From: [Erwinia] mediterraneensis
GTDB lineage: Bacteria > Pseudomonadota > Gammaproteobacteria > Enterobacterales > Enterobacteriaceae
DNA: 64,000 bases
NCBI RefSeq assembly: GCF_900604315.1
Contig: NZ_LR026978.1
Span: forward strand, 1,199,527-1,263,526
Direction: 5' to 3'
Each line of letters starts with the position of its first letter. The first letter of the stretch is position 1. Below are positions 49,932 through 58,651 of this stretch, in pieces. The position numbers and the translations under genes were made by a program. Below the pieces are notes generated by a model that did no database searches, was not told the DNA's origin, and saw only the letters and a program-made list of their open reading frames with translations.

Positions 49932-50945
49932 TTATTTCGTATAGAAATCGGGACGAGGCGGCATCTCAACTTTTTCGATGGTGCCACTGTTCTGCGCTTT
50001 CAGGCAGGCGTCGGCAGCCACAGAGGCGGCAAAACCGTCCCAGGCTGATGGCCCGGTCAGTGCGCCCGCCTTCACGTCATTGATAAAAGCCTGCAGCTCA
50101 ACGTCATAGGCGTCGATAAAGCGATCTTTCCAGTCAGTCAGAATGGCGGTCGCCAGCTTCGCCTCTTTACGCATCTGGATGGCAGAGGGCTCAGGCAGTC
50201 TGGCGATGCCGTGTTCACCCACCACTTCACACTGAATGTCATAGCCATAGGCGCAGTTCACGAAGATTTCGACGTCGATGCGGATCCCTTTCTGCGTTTC
50301 GAACAGCACGATCTGCGGATCTTTCAGACGCGCATGGGATTTGGACGTGACGCGCGGGAAGACCACCTGCACCGTTTTATAATCGTCATCGGTAAGCCAG
50401 CGCAGCACGTCCAGCTCGTGGATCAGCGTGTTGGTGATCGCCATATCGGTGGTGTAATTCTCGCCCACGCTCTGGTTGCGGTGCGCGCAGTGCAGCATCA
50501 GCGGCTCGCCGATTTCGCCGTCAACGATCACTTTTTTCAGCGCGCGATAACCGGCATCGTACGGGCGCATAAAGCCCACCTGTACCAGGCGCTTGCCATG
50601 TTTGATCTCAGCATCAACAATGCGACGACAGCCTTCGGCGCTCATAGCCAGCGGCTTTTCACAGAACACCGGTTTGCCCGCAGCAATGGCCGCCAGGGTA
50701 AACTCTTCGTGGGTCGGATCCCAGGAAGTGACCAGCACCGCATCTACGTCCGGAGAGTTCACCACCTGATGGCCGTCCTGATAAATTTCCGCCTCAATAT
50801 TCAGACGCTGCAACGCAGCACGCGCCCCTTCGACATTGATATCGGAAACTGCCATTACTTTCGCGCCCTGTAATACGTTGTTGCAGCGGCGAATATGTTC
50901 CTGACCTATTGCACCGGCACCGATAACGCCAAGTTTAAGAGTCAT
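49932..50945 (-). CDS. iolG: Inositol 2-dehydrogenase
   Basis: NAD-dependent oxidation of myo-inositol to 2-keto-myo-inositol, the entry step. The 337-residue protein has the Rossmann loop [12 protein letters not shown] (residues 6-17), the EKP motif with catalytic Lys97 in [10 protein letters not shown], and the downstream Asp/His pair in [19 protein letters not shown]/MocA family, close in length to other IolG proteins. Confidence 0.95.
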   Translation of the reverse strand: MTLKLGVIGAGAIGQEHIRRCNNVLQGAKVMAVSDINVEGARAALQRLNIEAEIYQDGHQVVNSPDVDAVLVTSWDPTHEEFTLAAIAAGKPVFCEKPLAMSAEGCRRIVDAEIKHGKRLVQVGFMRPYDAGYRALKKVIVDGEIGEPLMLHCAHRNQSVGENYTTDMAITNTLIHELDVLRWLTDDDYKTVQVVFPRVTSKSHARLKDPQIVLFETQKGIRIDVEIFVNCAYGYDIQCEVVGEHGIARLPEPSAIQMRKEAKLATAILTDWKDRFIDAYDVELQAFINDVKAGALTGPSAWDGFAASVAADACLKAQNSGTIEKVEMPPRPDFYTK

Positions 50946-51008
50946 AGCTATACCTGTAGGGATTCGGGTAAGAGAAAGTCGGGCCGGTCATTAACGGCCC
51001 GGAGGCCA

Positions 51009-52949
51009 TTAATATTTACGCGCCTCATCAAGATGCGCGTTAAGCTTCTCCGCAACCGCCTGAACGCGTGCGGAGGTGGAGGTCTGCGCGGCACCTACGT
51101 GCCACCAGCTGAAGTATTTATGCACCATGGTCTTGGGCAGCACTTTCACATCGATCAAGGTACTAACCGTCTCCCGGCGCGCCTCTTCCAGCGCCGCTTT
51201 GAGCTGCTCCAGGGTGGTTACGCGATACGTTTTGCAGCCATACCCGGCGGCGATGGCGGCGAAATCCACCGGTACAAATCCGCCGTCCAGCTTGCCGCTT
51301 TCGGCATCACGGAAACGGAACTCGGTGGTAAAACTGTCCATGCCATGCTCCATCTGCAGGTTGTTGATGCAGCCGTTGGTCATGTTGTCGAGCAGCACCA
51401 CATTAATTTTGGCCCCCTCCTGAATGGAGGTGATCAGCTCGGAATGCAGCATCATAAAGGAGCCATCGCCCAGCAGCGCATAGACCTCGCGCTGCGGCTG
51501 CGCCAGCTTCGCACCCAGCGCGGCATTCACCTCATAACCCATGCAGGAGTAGCCATACTCAACGTGATAGCTGTTGTAATCGCGGGTACGCCAGACACGC
51601 TGCAGATCCCCCGGCAGGCTTCCCGCCGCCGCCACAATCACCGCATCCTCTGGCAGGTGGTTGTTCAGGACACCCAGCACACTGCTCTGAGTGAGAAAGG
51701 ATTGGGTCAGGCGGTTGAATTCCGCATAGACCGCCTCGCGATCCAGATGATCGTCAATCTCCGGAATAAATTCTGCGCCGCTGTATTCCGCCTGCCAGAC
51801 GCGCTGCGTCTCTTTCAGCAGCTTGCTCTGCGCCTGCTCAATCTGCTGGTCCCAGTCGCTGTTATACCTTTGCGCGGCCAGGCGGCCATCCAGCGCGGTC
51901 AGCGCTTCGCGCGCATCGGCCAGCAACTGCACGCCATCCAGCTTGTAACAGTCGAAATTGCTGACGTTGATATTGAGGTAGCTGACCTCGGAATGCTGGA
52001 AAATCCACTTCGATGCGGTGGTAAAGTCGGTATAACGGGTGCCAACGCCGATCACCAGATCGGCCTCTTTTGCCAGCAAATTCGCCGCCAGTGAGCCGGT
52101 TTCGCCGACGCCGCCGACGTTCAGCGGATGATCAGAGGGAATAGTGCCTTTCCCTGCCTGAGTTTCGGCAAAGGGAATATTGTAGCGCTCGGCAAAAGCG
52201 CACAGCGCCTGACCCGCTTCAGAATATTTCACCCCGCCGCCGCAGATAATCAGTGGTTTACGCTTTGTGGCGATCAGCCGGAGCGCATCTTCCAGCTGAG
52301 GCAGCGTCGGCAGACGACGATCAAGACGATGCACGCGCTTCTGGAAGAAATAGTCCGGGAAATCCCAAGCCTCGCCTTGCACATCCTGCGGCAGCGCCAG
52401 GGTCACGGCGCCGGTCTCTGCCGGATCGGTCAGCACGCGCATGGCGTTGATGCAGGCCGTCATCAGTTGTTCCGGCCGGCTGACGCGATCCCAGTACTTG
52501 CTGACCGCGCGAAAAGCGTCGTTGGTGCTGATGCTGAGGTCGTAGCTCTGTTCGATCTGCTGCAGCACCGGATCGGGCTGACGGGTAGCGAATACGTCGG
52601 CAGGCAGCAGCAGCAAAGGAATACGGTTGGCGGTGGCGGTGGCCGCGGCGGTAAGCATATTCGCCGCCCCCGGTCCGACTGATGAAGTACAGGCGATAAT
52701 CTGGCGGCGCAGCATCTGCCGGGCAAAACCGGTCGCGGCATGAGCCATGCCCTGTTCGTTGCGCCCCTGATAAACGATCAGCTCGCCACTGTCCTGCTCC
52801 AGCGCCTGGCCGAGCCCCAGCACATTGCCGTGGCCAAAAATAGCAAAGATCCCTTTCACAAATTTCGTTTCAACACCGTCAACGTTCAGATACTGGTTAT
52901 CAAGGAATTTCACCAGCGCCTGCGCCGTGGTTAATCTGATTGAGCCCAT
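51009..52949 (-). CDS. iolD: 3D-(3,5/4)-trihydroxycyclohexane-1,2-dione hydrolase
   Basis: Thiamine-diphosphate enzyme that opens the inositol-derived ring to 5-deoxy-D-glucuronate. It has 646 residues with the three-domain acetolactate-synthase-like layout: an N-terminal Pyr domain with [18 protein letters not shown], a central domain, and a PP domain with [15 protein letters not shown], then [11 protein letters not shown] as the ThDP/Mg motif. First gene of the minus-strand iolDGHE unit, divergent from iolC across about 550 bases. Confidence 0.95.
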   Translation of the reverse strand: MGSIRLTTAQALVKFLDNQYLNVDGVETKFVKGIFAIFGHGNVLGLGQALEQDSGELIVYQGRNEQGMAHAATGFARQMLRRQIIACTSSVGPGAANMLTAAATATANRIPLLLLPADVFATRQPDPVLQQIEQSYDLSISTNDAFRAVSKYWDRVSRPEQLMTACINAMRVLTDPAETGAVTLALPQDVQGEAWDFPDYFFQKRVHRLDRRLPTLPQLEDALRLIATKRKPLIICGGGVKYSEAGQALCAFAERYNIPFAETQAGKGTIPSDHPLNVGGVGETGSLAANLLAKEADLVIGVGTRYTDFTTASKWIFQHSEVSYLNINVSNFDCYKLDGVQLLADAREALTALDGRLAAQRYNSDWDQQIEQAQSKLLKETQRVWQAEYSGAEFIPEIDDHLDREAVYAEFNRLTQSFLTQSSVLGVLNNHLPEDAVIVAAAGSLPGDLQRVWRTRDYNSYHVEYGYSCMGYEVNAALGAKLAQPQREVYALLGDGSFMMLHSELITSIQEGAKINVVLLDNMTNGCINNLQMEHGMDSFTTEFRFRDAESGKLDGGFVPVDFAAIAAGYGCKTYRVTTLEQLKAALEEARRETVSTLIDVKVLPKTMVHKYFSWWHVGAAQTSTSARVQAVAEKLNAHLDEARKY

Positions 52950-53501
52950 ATGCTTATCCTTTACATGCGGGTACCTGATAAGCAGGTACGACGCGGTTGG
53001 CAGGTACAGCGCGTATCGTCAGAGGAGACCGCCATAAGTGAAACGTGAAGCGATTATAAACAAATAGTTTTTCCATAAAATACAATTACAGAAGAAACAT
53101 TTCATTTTGCGAGAGAGATCAAATTTAACGCCAGACCGCCCTCTGCTGCGCAACCAGCCAGGCGCTACAGGTCGCTATGCCTGACCTTATGTGCTGTTCA
53201 GAAAAAAGCGTTTCCTCTTCAATAAATTCGTTTATTTAACCCTGCCGGAATGAGAAGCGGCTCACAGCCTTGCTAAGCAAAGAAATTCAGCGTGTTGCGC
53301 AGGCTTTTTTGTCCTGTGACAAGTTTTTTACCTGGTTCACAAAATCGAGTTGGATATTTCATTTAATATTGAATGTGGAATTTTTATTCCTCATACTGAT
53401 GACAAAGCCAACCAGGCAGCTGAAGCATCGGGAGCCATGTGCCCTCCCTTGTCGGCCGATCCGCCTGCCATCTCTGCTTATCACAGAAGGAAACTACAGG
53501 T
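52950..53501. promoter_or_regulatory. Divergent iolD / iolC control region
   Basis: About 550 bases with no credible gene. Candidate regulator sites are GAAACATTTCATTTTGCGAG (53094-53113), ATTTCATTTAATATTGAAT (about 53356-53374), and GGAATTTTTATTCC (53377-53390). The last is an exact GGAA-N6-TTCC, the motif I recall being proposed for the RpiR-type IolR of Sinorhizobium. GAAGGAAA precedes the iolC start. Confidence 0.55.
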
Positions 53502-55436
53502 ATGAGTACACAACAGAAGCGGCTTGATGTGATTTGTATCGGGCGCATCGCCGTTGATTTCTATGGCCAGCAAATCGGTGCGCGCCTGGAGGACACCACG
53601 ACGTTCGCGAAATACCTCGGCGGCTCGTCAGGTAACGTTGCTTACGGCACGGCCATTCAGGGTCTGAAGTCAGCCATGCTGGCGCGTGTCGGTGATGAGC
53701 ATAATGGCCGTTTTTTGCGTGAAGAGCTGCAACGTGTCGGCTGCAATACGGAAGGATTGATCACCGATACACAGCGTCTTACCGGCCTGGTGATTCTGGG
53801 CATTAAAGATGAAGATACCTTCCCGTTGATTTTCTATCGTGATAACTGTGCCGATATGGGCCTGGTGCCGGAAGATATCGACGAAGATTTTATCGCCTCC
53901 GCGCGTGCGCTGGCGGTCACCGGCACCCATCTCTCCCATCCAAATACCCGGGCAGCGGTGCTGAAAGCTCTCGCTATCGCCAGAAAACAGGGGCTGCGCA
54001 CCGCACTGGATATCGACTATCGACCAGTATTATGGGGTTTAACCTCGCTGGGCGATGGTGAAACGCGTTTCATTGAGTCGCAAAAAGTGACGCAGCAGCT
54101 ACAGGAAGTGGTGCACTATTTCGATCTTATCGTCGGAACAGAAGAAGAGTTTCATATCGCCGGCGGCAGCACCGATACGCTGACTGCATTGAGAAACGTA
54201 CGCCAGACCAGCCAGGCGACGCTGGTGTGCAAACGTGGTCCAATGGGTTGCGTGGTGTTTGAAGGAGAGATTCCGCAAAGCTGGGAAGAGACCAAACTTC
54301 ACAGTGGCGTACGCGTAGAAGTTCTGAACGTACTGGGGGCAGGTGATGCCTTTATGTCTGGCTTACTGCGCGGCTGGCTGAATGATGAAGGCTGGGATCA
54401 GGCCTGCCGTTATGCCAACGCCTGTGGCGCGCTGGTGGTATCACGCCACGGCTGTGCTCCGGCCATGCCGACCCGGCAGGAGCTGGATGATTACCTCAGC
54501 CGCGAGCAGGAGGTAAAACGGCCCGATCGGGATGAGCGTCTCAATCATCTGCATCGGGTGACCACACGTAAGCAGCAGTGGCCGGAGCTGTGCGTTTTCG
54601 CTTTTGATCACCGCAGACAGCTGGCAGAGATGGCACGCGAAGCGGGAGCAGATGAAAGCGGTATTCCGCAGCTGAAACTGCTGCTGCTCAGGGCCGCAGA
54701 GGTGGCGGCGAAAGAGGCGGGTCTGGAGCAGAAAAGCGGCATTCTGGCCGATACCACCTACGGACAGAAGACACTGAACGCCATTACCGGTAAAGGCTGG
54801 TGGATAGGCCGCCCGATTGAGCTGCCCGGCTCACGCCCGCTGCGTCTTGAACATGGCAACATCGGTTCGCAGCTTATCGACTGGCCGCAGGAGCATGTGG
54901 TGAAGTGCCTGGTTTTTTACCATCCGCACGACAGTGCCGCGCTGCGTAAAGCGCAGGATGAGCAAGTGCTGGATGTCTGGCGCGGCTGTAATAAATCGGG
55001 CCATGAGTTGCTGCTGGAAGTGATTCTGCCAGAGAGCAATCCGGATCGTCAGGAGTCTTATTATCTGGAGGTGTTGAGCCACTTTTACAGTCTCGGCATC
55101 CGGCCAGACTGGTGGAAGCTGCCGCCTTTATCCGCCGGAACCTGGCAGGCCATCAGCGGTCTGATCGAGCAACAGGACGCCCACTGCCGCGGTATTTTGC
55201 TGCTCGGCCTGGATGCGCCGGAAGAGAAGCTGAAAGCGGGCTTCGCCGCCGCCGCGCAGGCCCCCTGGGTGAAGGGCTTTGCCGTTGGCCGCACCATTTT
55301 CGGTCAGCCGTCACGCCTCTGGCTGCAGGGCGAACTGAACGATGAAGCACTGATTCAACAGGTGAAAGAGAACTACCTGCGGTTGATTACATACTGGCAC
55401 GAAGCCAGAAATTCAGGCGGCGCGCTGAGCAGCTGA
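53502..55436 (+). CDS. iolC: 5-dehydro-2-deoxygluconokinase fused to DUF2090 aldolase-like domain
   Basis: A 644-residue two-domain protein. Residues about 1-345 are a PfkB-family sugar kinase (GGSSGNVAYGTA; NVLGAGDAFMSGLLRG with catalytic Asp282) that phosphorylates 5-dehydro-2-deoxy-D-gluconate. Residues about 365-640 are DUF2090, related to class I LacD/tagatose-bisphosphate-type aldolases (FAFDHRRQLAEMA; AVGRTIFGQP near the end). This fusion is common in Gram-negative iol clusters. As no separate iolJ is present, the second domain could be the DKGP aldolase; that is inference. The ATG at 53502 has GAAGGAAA upstream; longer frames run into the control region. Confidence 0.92.
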   Translation: MSTQQKRLDVICIGRIAVDFYGQQIGARLEDTTTFAKYLGGSSGNVAYGTAIQGLKSAMLARVGDEHNGRFLREELQRVGCNTEGLITDTQRLTGLVILGIKDEDTFPLIFYRDNCADMGLVPEDIDEDFIASARALAVTGTHLSHPNTRAAVLKALAIARKQGLRTALDIDYRPVLWGLTSLGDGETRFIESQKVTQQLQEVVHYFDLIVGTEEEFHIAGGSTDTLTALRNVRQTSQATLVCKRGPMGCVVFEGEIPQSWEETKLHSGVRVEVLNVLGAGDAFMSGLLRGWLNDEGWDQACRYANACGALVVSRHGCAPAMPTRQELDDYLSREQEVKRPDRDERLNHLHRVTTRKQQWPELCVFAFDHRRQLAEMAREAGADESGIPQLKLLLLRAAEVAAKEAGLEQKSGILADTTYGQKTLNAITGKGWWIGRPIELPGSRPLRLEHGNIGSQLIDWPQEHVVKCLVFYHPHDSAALRKAQDEQVLDVWRGCNKSGHELLLEVILPESNPDRQESYYLEVLSHFYSLGIRPDWWKLPPLSAGTWQAISGLIEQQDAHCRGILLLGLDAPEEKLKAGFAAAAQAPWVKGFAVGRTIFGQPSRLWLQGELNDEALIQQVKENYLRLITYWHEARNSGGALSS

Positions 55437-55466
55437 CAGACCCGCAGGAAGTTGATCTGCGCTTTT

Positions 55467-55910
55467 CCCCTCACCCTGACCCTCTCCCGGAGGGAGAGGG
55501 GAACAGACCCTGCGGTCTTCCCCCTCGCTCTGACCCTCTCCTGGGGGGATAGGGGAACAGACCGTGCGGCCTTCCCCCTCACCCTGGCCCTCTCCCGCAG
55601 GGAGAGGGGAACAGACCCTGCGGTCTTCCCCCTCACCCTGACCCTCTCCCGGAGGGAGAGGGGAACAGACCCTGCGGTCTTCCCCCTCACCCTGGCCCTC
55701 TCCCGCAGGGAGAGGGGAATAGACCGTGCGGTCTTCCCCCTCACCCTGACCCTCTCCCGGGGGGAGAGGGGAACAGACCGTGCGGTCTTCCCCCTCGCTC
55801 TGACCCTCTCCCGGGGGGAGAGGGGAACAGACCGTGCGGTCTTCCCCCTCGCTCTGACCCTCTCCCGGGGGGATAGGGGAATAGACCGTGCGGTCTTCAT
55901 CCTCACCCAA
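55467..55910. repeat. 54-bp palindromic tandem array, left block (8 units)
   Basis: Eight head-to-tail units of 54 bases, each with the hairpin CCCTCTCCCGGAGGGAGAGGG (variants CGCAGGG, CGGGGGG) followed by a GAACAGACC(C/G)TGCGGTCTTCC linker. The linker itself contains GACCGTGCGGTC, a second short palindrome. Because 54 is divisible by 3, long meaningless frames are open on both strands. Located after the iolC stop codon. Confidence 0.9.
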
Positions 55911-56209
55911 AGAAAGAAACGAGGACCTGCAGACGGCTCCCCAGTTCCGGCTTCCGGGGCGCTGAGGAGGGAACGACGGCCAGGACGAGCCGACAGGACG
56001 TCGGCGAGAGCGCGGGCCGCGCCAGGGAGGGCGCGTCCCGGGCGGTCCGTAGGGCGGCGTGAGTGACGAGGGGACAGCGCGCAGCGCTGCGCCACGGCAG
56101 CCGGTCGCGGGGATTGTTAAGGGGCCCGCGAAACGGCCCCTTAACCCGGCCGCGTGTGGCGCAGCCGCTGGAACTGCCGTGCGCCTGGCGGGCGGAACTG
56201 TGCGGTCTT
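55911..56209. other. GC-rich non-coding block inside the repeat array
   Basis: About 300 bases, strongly GC-rich, splitting the 54-bp array into two parts. It contains many small inverted repeats and one perfect 10-bp stem, TTAAGGGGCC / GGCCCCTTAA with an 8-base loop, at 56117-56144. No ribosome-binding site or protein-like frame was found. It may be a dispersed element in its own right. Confidence 0.5.
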
Positions 56210-56410
56210 CCCCCTCACCCTGGCCCTCTCCCGGAGGGAGAGGGAACTGTCCCGTGCGATCTTCCCCCTCACCCTGACCCTCTCCCGGAGGGAGAGGGGA
56301 CGGCTCCGTGCGGCCTTCCCCTCACCCTGGCCCTCTCCCGCAGGGAGAGGGGAACAGACCCTGCGGCCTTCCCCCTCACCCTGGCCCTCTCCCGCAGGGA
56401 GAGGGGAACG
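56210..56410. repeat. 54-bp palindromic tandem array, right block (4 units)
   Basis: Four further units of the same palindrome (CCCTCTCCC..GGGAGAGGG), with more diverged linkers (CTGTCCCGTGCGATC, CGGCTCCGTGCGGCC), ending about 150 bases before iolR. Confidence 0.88.
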
Positions 56411-56440
56411 TCCCCTACTCCGGCAGGTAAATTGTGAAGC

Positions 56441-56460
56441 ATTTCATAAACCCATGAAAT
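56441..56460 (+). promoter_or_regulatory. Candidate IolR operator before iolR
   Basis: ATTTCATAAACCCATGAAAT is a perfect 7-bp inverted repeat with a 6-base spacer. An AAATGAAATTTTCC copy of the half-site follows at about 56482-56495. Related half-sites occur in the iolD/iolC and iolA/iolI control regions. Autoregulation of iolR is likely. Confidence 0.55.
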
Positions 56461-56556
56461 AAACCCCGCGATATACGCAAACAAATGAAATTTTCCATCC
56501 GTCTGGTACTATAGCGTTCATGATCCAGCCATAATGATTTTTAATGAGCCGAAGTA

Positions 56557-57396
56557 ATGACCAACAACCCAACCCAACTCTCTTTGTTGCAGGACGATAT
56601 CCGTCGCCGCTATGAAACACTGAGTAAACGCCTGAAACAGGTGGCGCGTTATATTCTTGATAACAGTAACAGCATTGCTTTCGATACCGTTGCGTCCATT
56701 GCTCAGCAGGCTGAAGTGCCTCCCTCCACGTTGATCCGTTTCGCCAATGCTTTCGGTTTCAGCGGCTTCAATGAAATGAAACAGGTTTTTCGTCAGCACC
56801 TGATGGAGGAGACGGTTAACTATACCGAGCGCGCGCGCCTGTTCCGCCAGACAGCCACTGATGACAGCACCACGCCTCCGGAAAGTCCGGCGGAAATTCT
56901 GAACGTCTTTACTATGGTCAACAGCCAGGCGCTGCAGCAACTGGCGATGCAGGTGAATCCCGACCAGCTGAATAAGGCGGTCAGACTGCTCAGCGAAGCG
57001 GAAAACATCTACGTTATCGGCCTGCGCCGCTCCTTCAGCGTCGCCTCCTATCTGGTCTATGCCCTGCGGCACCTTGAGCGGCGGGCGTTCCTGATTGATG
57101 GTCTGGGCGGGATGTTTACCGAACAGCTCAGCATGGTAAACCCGAAAGATGTGGTGATCGCCATCAGCTACTCGCCCTATGCACGCGAAGCGGTCGAGCT
57201 GGTAGAACTGGGAGCAAAACGCGGCGCACATCAGATTGCCATTACTGACAGCCAGGTCAGCCCGCTGGCGGCGTTCAGCGATGTCTGCTTTGTGGTACGC
57301 GAAGCACAGGTCGATGGTTTCCGCTCGCAGGTGGCGTCGCTCTGTCTGGCGCAAACATTAGCGGTATCGCTGGCGCTGAATAATGTGCAGTCATAA
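56557..57396 (+). CDS. iolR: RpiR-family inositol catabolism regulator
   Basis: A 279-residue RpiR-type regulator. The N-terminal helix-turn-helix (about 1-77) has FDTVASIAQQAEVPPSTLIRFANAFGFSGFNEMKQVFR. A C-terminal SIS domain (about 125-265) has NIYVIGLRRSFSVASYLVYALRHL and VIAISYSPYAREAVELVE. In enterics and rhizobia such proteins repress iol genes and respond to phosphorylated inositol intermediates. Its place inside the iol cluster supports that role here. A palindromic candidate operator lies about 100 bases upstream. Confidence 0.92.
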   Translation: MTNNPTQLSLLQDDIRRRYETLSKRLKQVARYILDNSNSIAFDTVASIAQQAEVPPSTLIRFANAFGFSGFNEMKQVFRQHLMEETVNYTERARLFRQTATDDSTTPPESPAEILNVFTMVNSQALQQLAMQVNPDQLNKAVRLLSEAENIYVIGLRRSFSVASYLVYALRHLERRAFLIDGLGGMFTEQLSMVNPKDVVIAISYSPYAREAVELVELGAKRGAHQIAITDSQVSPLAAFSDVCFVVREAQVDGFRSQVASLCLAQTLAVSLALNNVQS

Positions 57397-57428
57397 ACGC
57401 TGACGCCACACCGCTTTTACAGCAGACA

Positions 57429-57596
57429 GTAAAAATCCGCCTTCATAGAAGACGGATTTGATTGCATCCCATAGGGGGGTACCAAAACCTTAAAAAGCAG
57501 TCTCTGCCTGTTCCGTAAAATTCAAATCCAGAGACGATAAGGCAGAGCCAAAACGTATTGATGACCACGCCCGCAGGACGTGGTTTTAAGCTGGCA
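57429..57596 (-). repeat. Structured dispersed repeat, copy 3 (tandem)
   Basis: A 168-base copy joined head-to-tail to copy 4. It carries single-base changes, including loss of one A in the ACCAAAACC segment. That loss breaks the minus-strand reading frame present in copies 2 and 4 and argues against a protein-coding role. The terminal hairpin has one mismatch (CCGCCTTC / GAAGACGG). Confidence 0.8.
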
Positions 57597-57775
57597 GTAA
57601 AAATCCGCCTTCATAGAAGACGGATTTGATTGCGCCCCATAGGGGGGTACCAAAAACCTTAAAAAGCAGTCTCTGCCTGTTCCGTAAGATTCAAATCCAG
57701 AGACGATAAGGCAGAGCCAAAACGTATTATTGATGACCACGCCCGCAGGACGTGGTGTTAAGCTGGCAATAAAAA
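57597..57775 (-). repeat. Structured dispersed repeat, copy 4 (tandem)
   Basis: Second of the tandem pair, about 179 bases, with a 3-base insertion (CGTATTATTGATG against CGTATTGATG). Its right edge merges with the T-tract of the iolB terminator, as for copies 1 and 2 with their genes. Confidence 0.8.
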
Positions 57776-57797
57776 AGGCAGCCAGGCTGCCTTTTTT
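57771..57797 (-). terminator. Intrinsic terminator of iolB
   Basis: AAAAAAGGCAG-loop-CTGCCTTTTTT is a symmetric stem with A and T runs on both sides, directly after the iolB stop codon. It can work in both directions. Confidence 0.8.
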
Positions 57798-57809
57798 CAT
57801 GGCCGGATA

Positions 57810-58628
57810 TCAGGTCACGCGCGGATAGTTGTCGCTGTTCACCCAGGCATGATCCTTCTCCCAGGTAAATTTCCACAGGCGTACCGGGCCCGCCATCACG
57901 TTGAGATAGTAGTTGTCATAGCCAGCCAGCGTGGCGACCGGATGATAACCGCGCGGCACGGTGACCACATCGCGATTGTAAGGCGCCATACAGGCATCGA
58001 GCGAGCGATCGTCGGTATAAACGCGTTGCATGGCGAAACCTTGTTCCGGATTGAAACGGTGATAGTAAGTCTCTTCCAGATAGGTTTCGTTTTCCGCGTT
58101 CTCCTGGTCATGCTTGTGACTGGGATAAGAGCTGGTGTCGCCTTCGTTGGTATACACTTCTACCACCAGCAGGCTGTCCGCAGGCTGACTGTCCGGCAGA
58201 ATATTGTGCACCAGGCGCTGATTACGTCCTTTGCCGCGATGTTCCACACCCACATCTTCTGGTGTGATTAATCGCGCCGGGAGATTTCCCTGACCGGGCG
58301 CGTTGCAGACCGCCAGCTCAAGGTCGCTTTCTGCATAAACCTCCACCTCATCATGATGCGGAACATACACAGAATAGGGCGGTATGCGCTCAAAAGGCGA
58401 CATACGCTTGCCAATATGGGCAAACGCCGCCTGCGAGGTTTTTACCGAGGCCAGCCCCGCCACCAGCACCAGGCAAAGCTCTTTATCCCCACTCGCCAGG
58501 TTAAGGGTCTGCCCCTTTTTCAGCAGGTAAGCGTCAAAACCCACATAGCGCCAGCCAGCGCTTTCCGGCGTCACATGCTGAATACGACCGTTGCTGTCTG
58601 GCTGCTGCGCTTTCGCTAATAAAGACAT
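57810..58628 (-). CDS. iolB: 5-deoxy-glucuronate isomerase
   Basis: Converts 5-deoxy-D-glucuronate to 5-dehydro-2-deoxy-D-gluconate (step 4). The 272-residue bicupin protein has the C-terminal metal site SSYPSHKHDQEN, then EETYYHRFNPEQGFAMQRVY. It lies 23 bases after iolA on the minus strand, so iolAB form one unit. Confidence 0.95.
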   Translation of the reverse strand: MSLLAKAQQPDSNGRIQHVTPESAGWRYVGFDAYLLKKGQTLNLASGDKELCLVLVAGLASVKTSQAAFAHIGKRMSPFERIPPYSVYVPHHDEVEVYAESDLELAVCNAPGQGNLPARLITPEDVGVEHRGKGRNQRLVHNILPDSQPADSLLVVEVYTNEGDTSSYPSHKHDQENAENETYLEETYYHRFNPEQGFAMQRVYTDDRSLDACMAPYNRDVVTVPRGYHPVATLAGYDNYYLNVMAGPVRLWKFTWEKDHAWVNSDNYPRVT

Positions 58629-58651
58629 CCTGATCCTCCACTGTTCACCTG

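Noticed and set aside
55373-56095. Long open frames on both strands over the 54-bp array (up to 240 residues of PLSPRERVRARG-like repeats)
   Set aside because: They are a by-product of a repeat unit divisible by 3; there is no ribosome-binding site, and the product is only the repeat translated.
55467-56410. CRISPR array
   Set aside because: Units are directly adjacent palindromes with near-identical linkers; there are no unique spacers and no cas genes in the window.
57522-57800. Small minus-strand frames inside repeat copies 2 and 4 (for example 57522-57800 and 38771-39187)
   Set aside because: The frame is broken in copy 3, similarity follows from DNA identity, and hairpins explain the conservation better.
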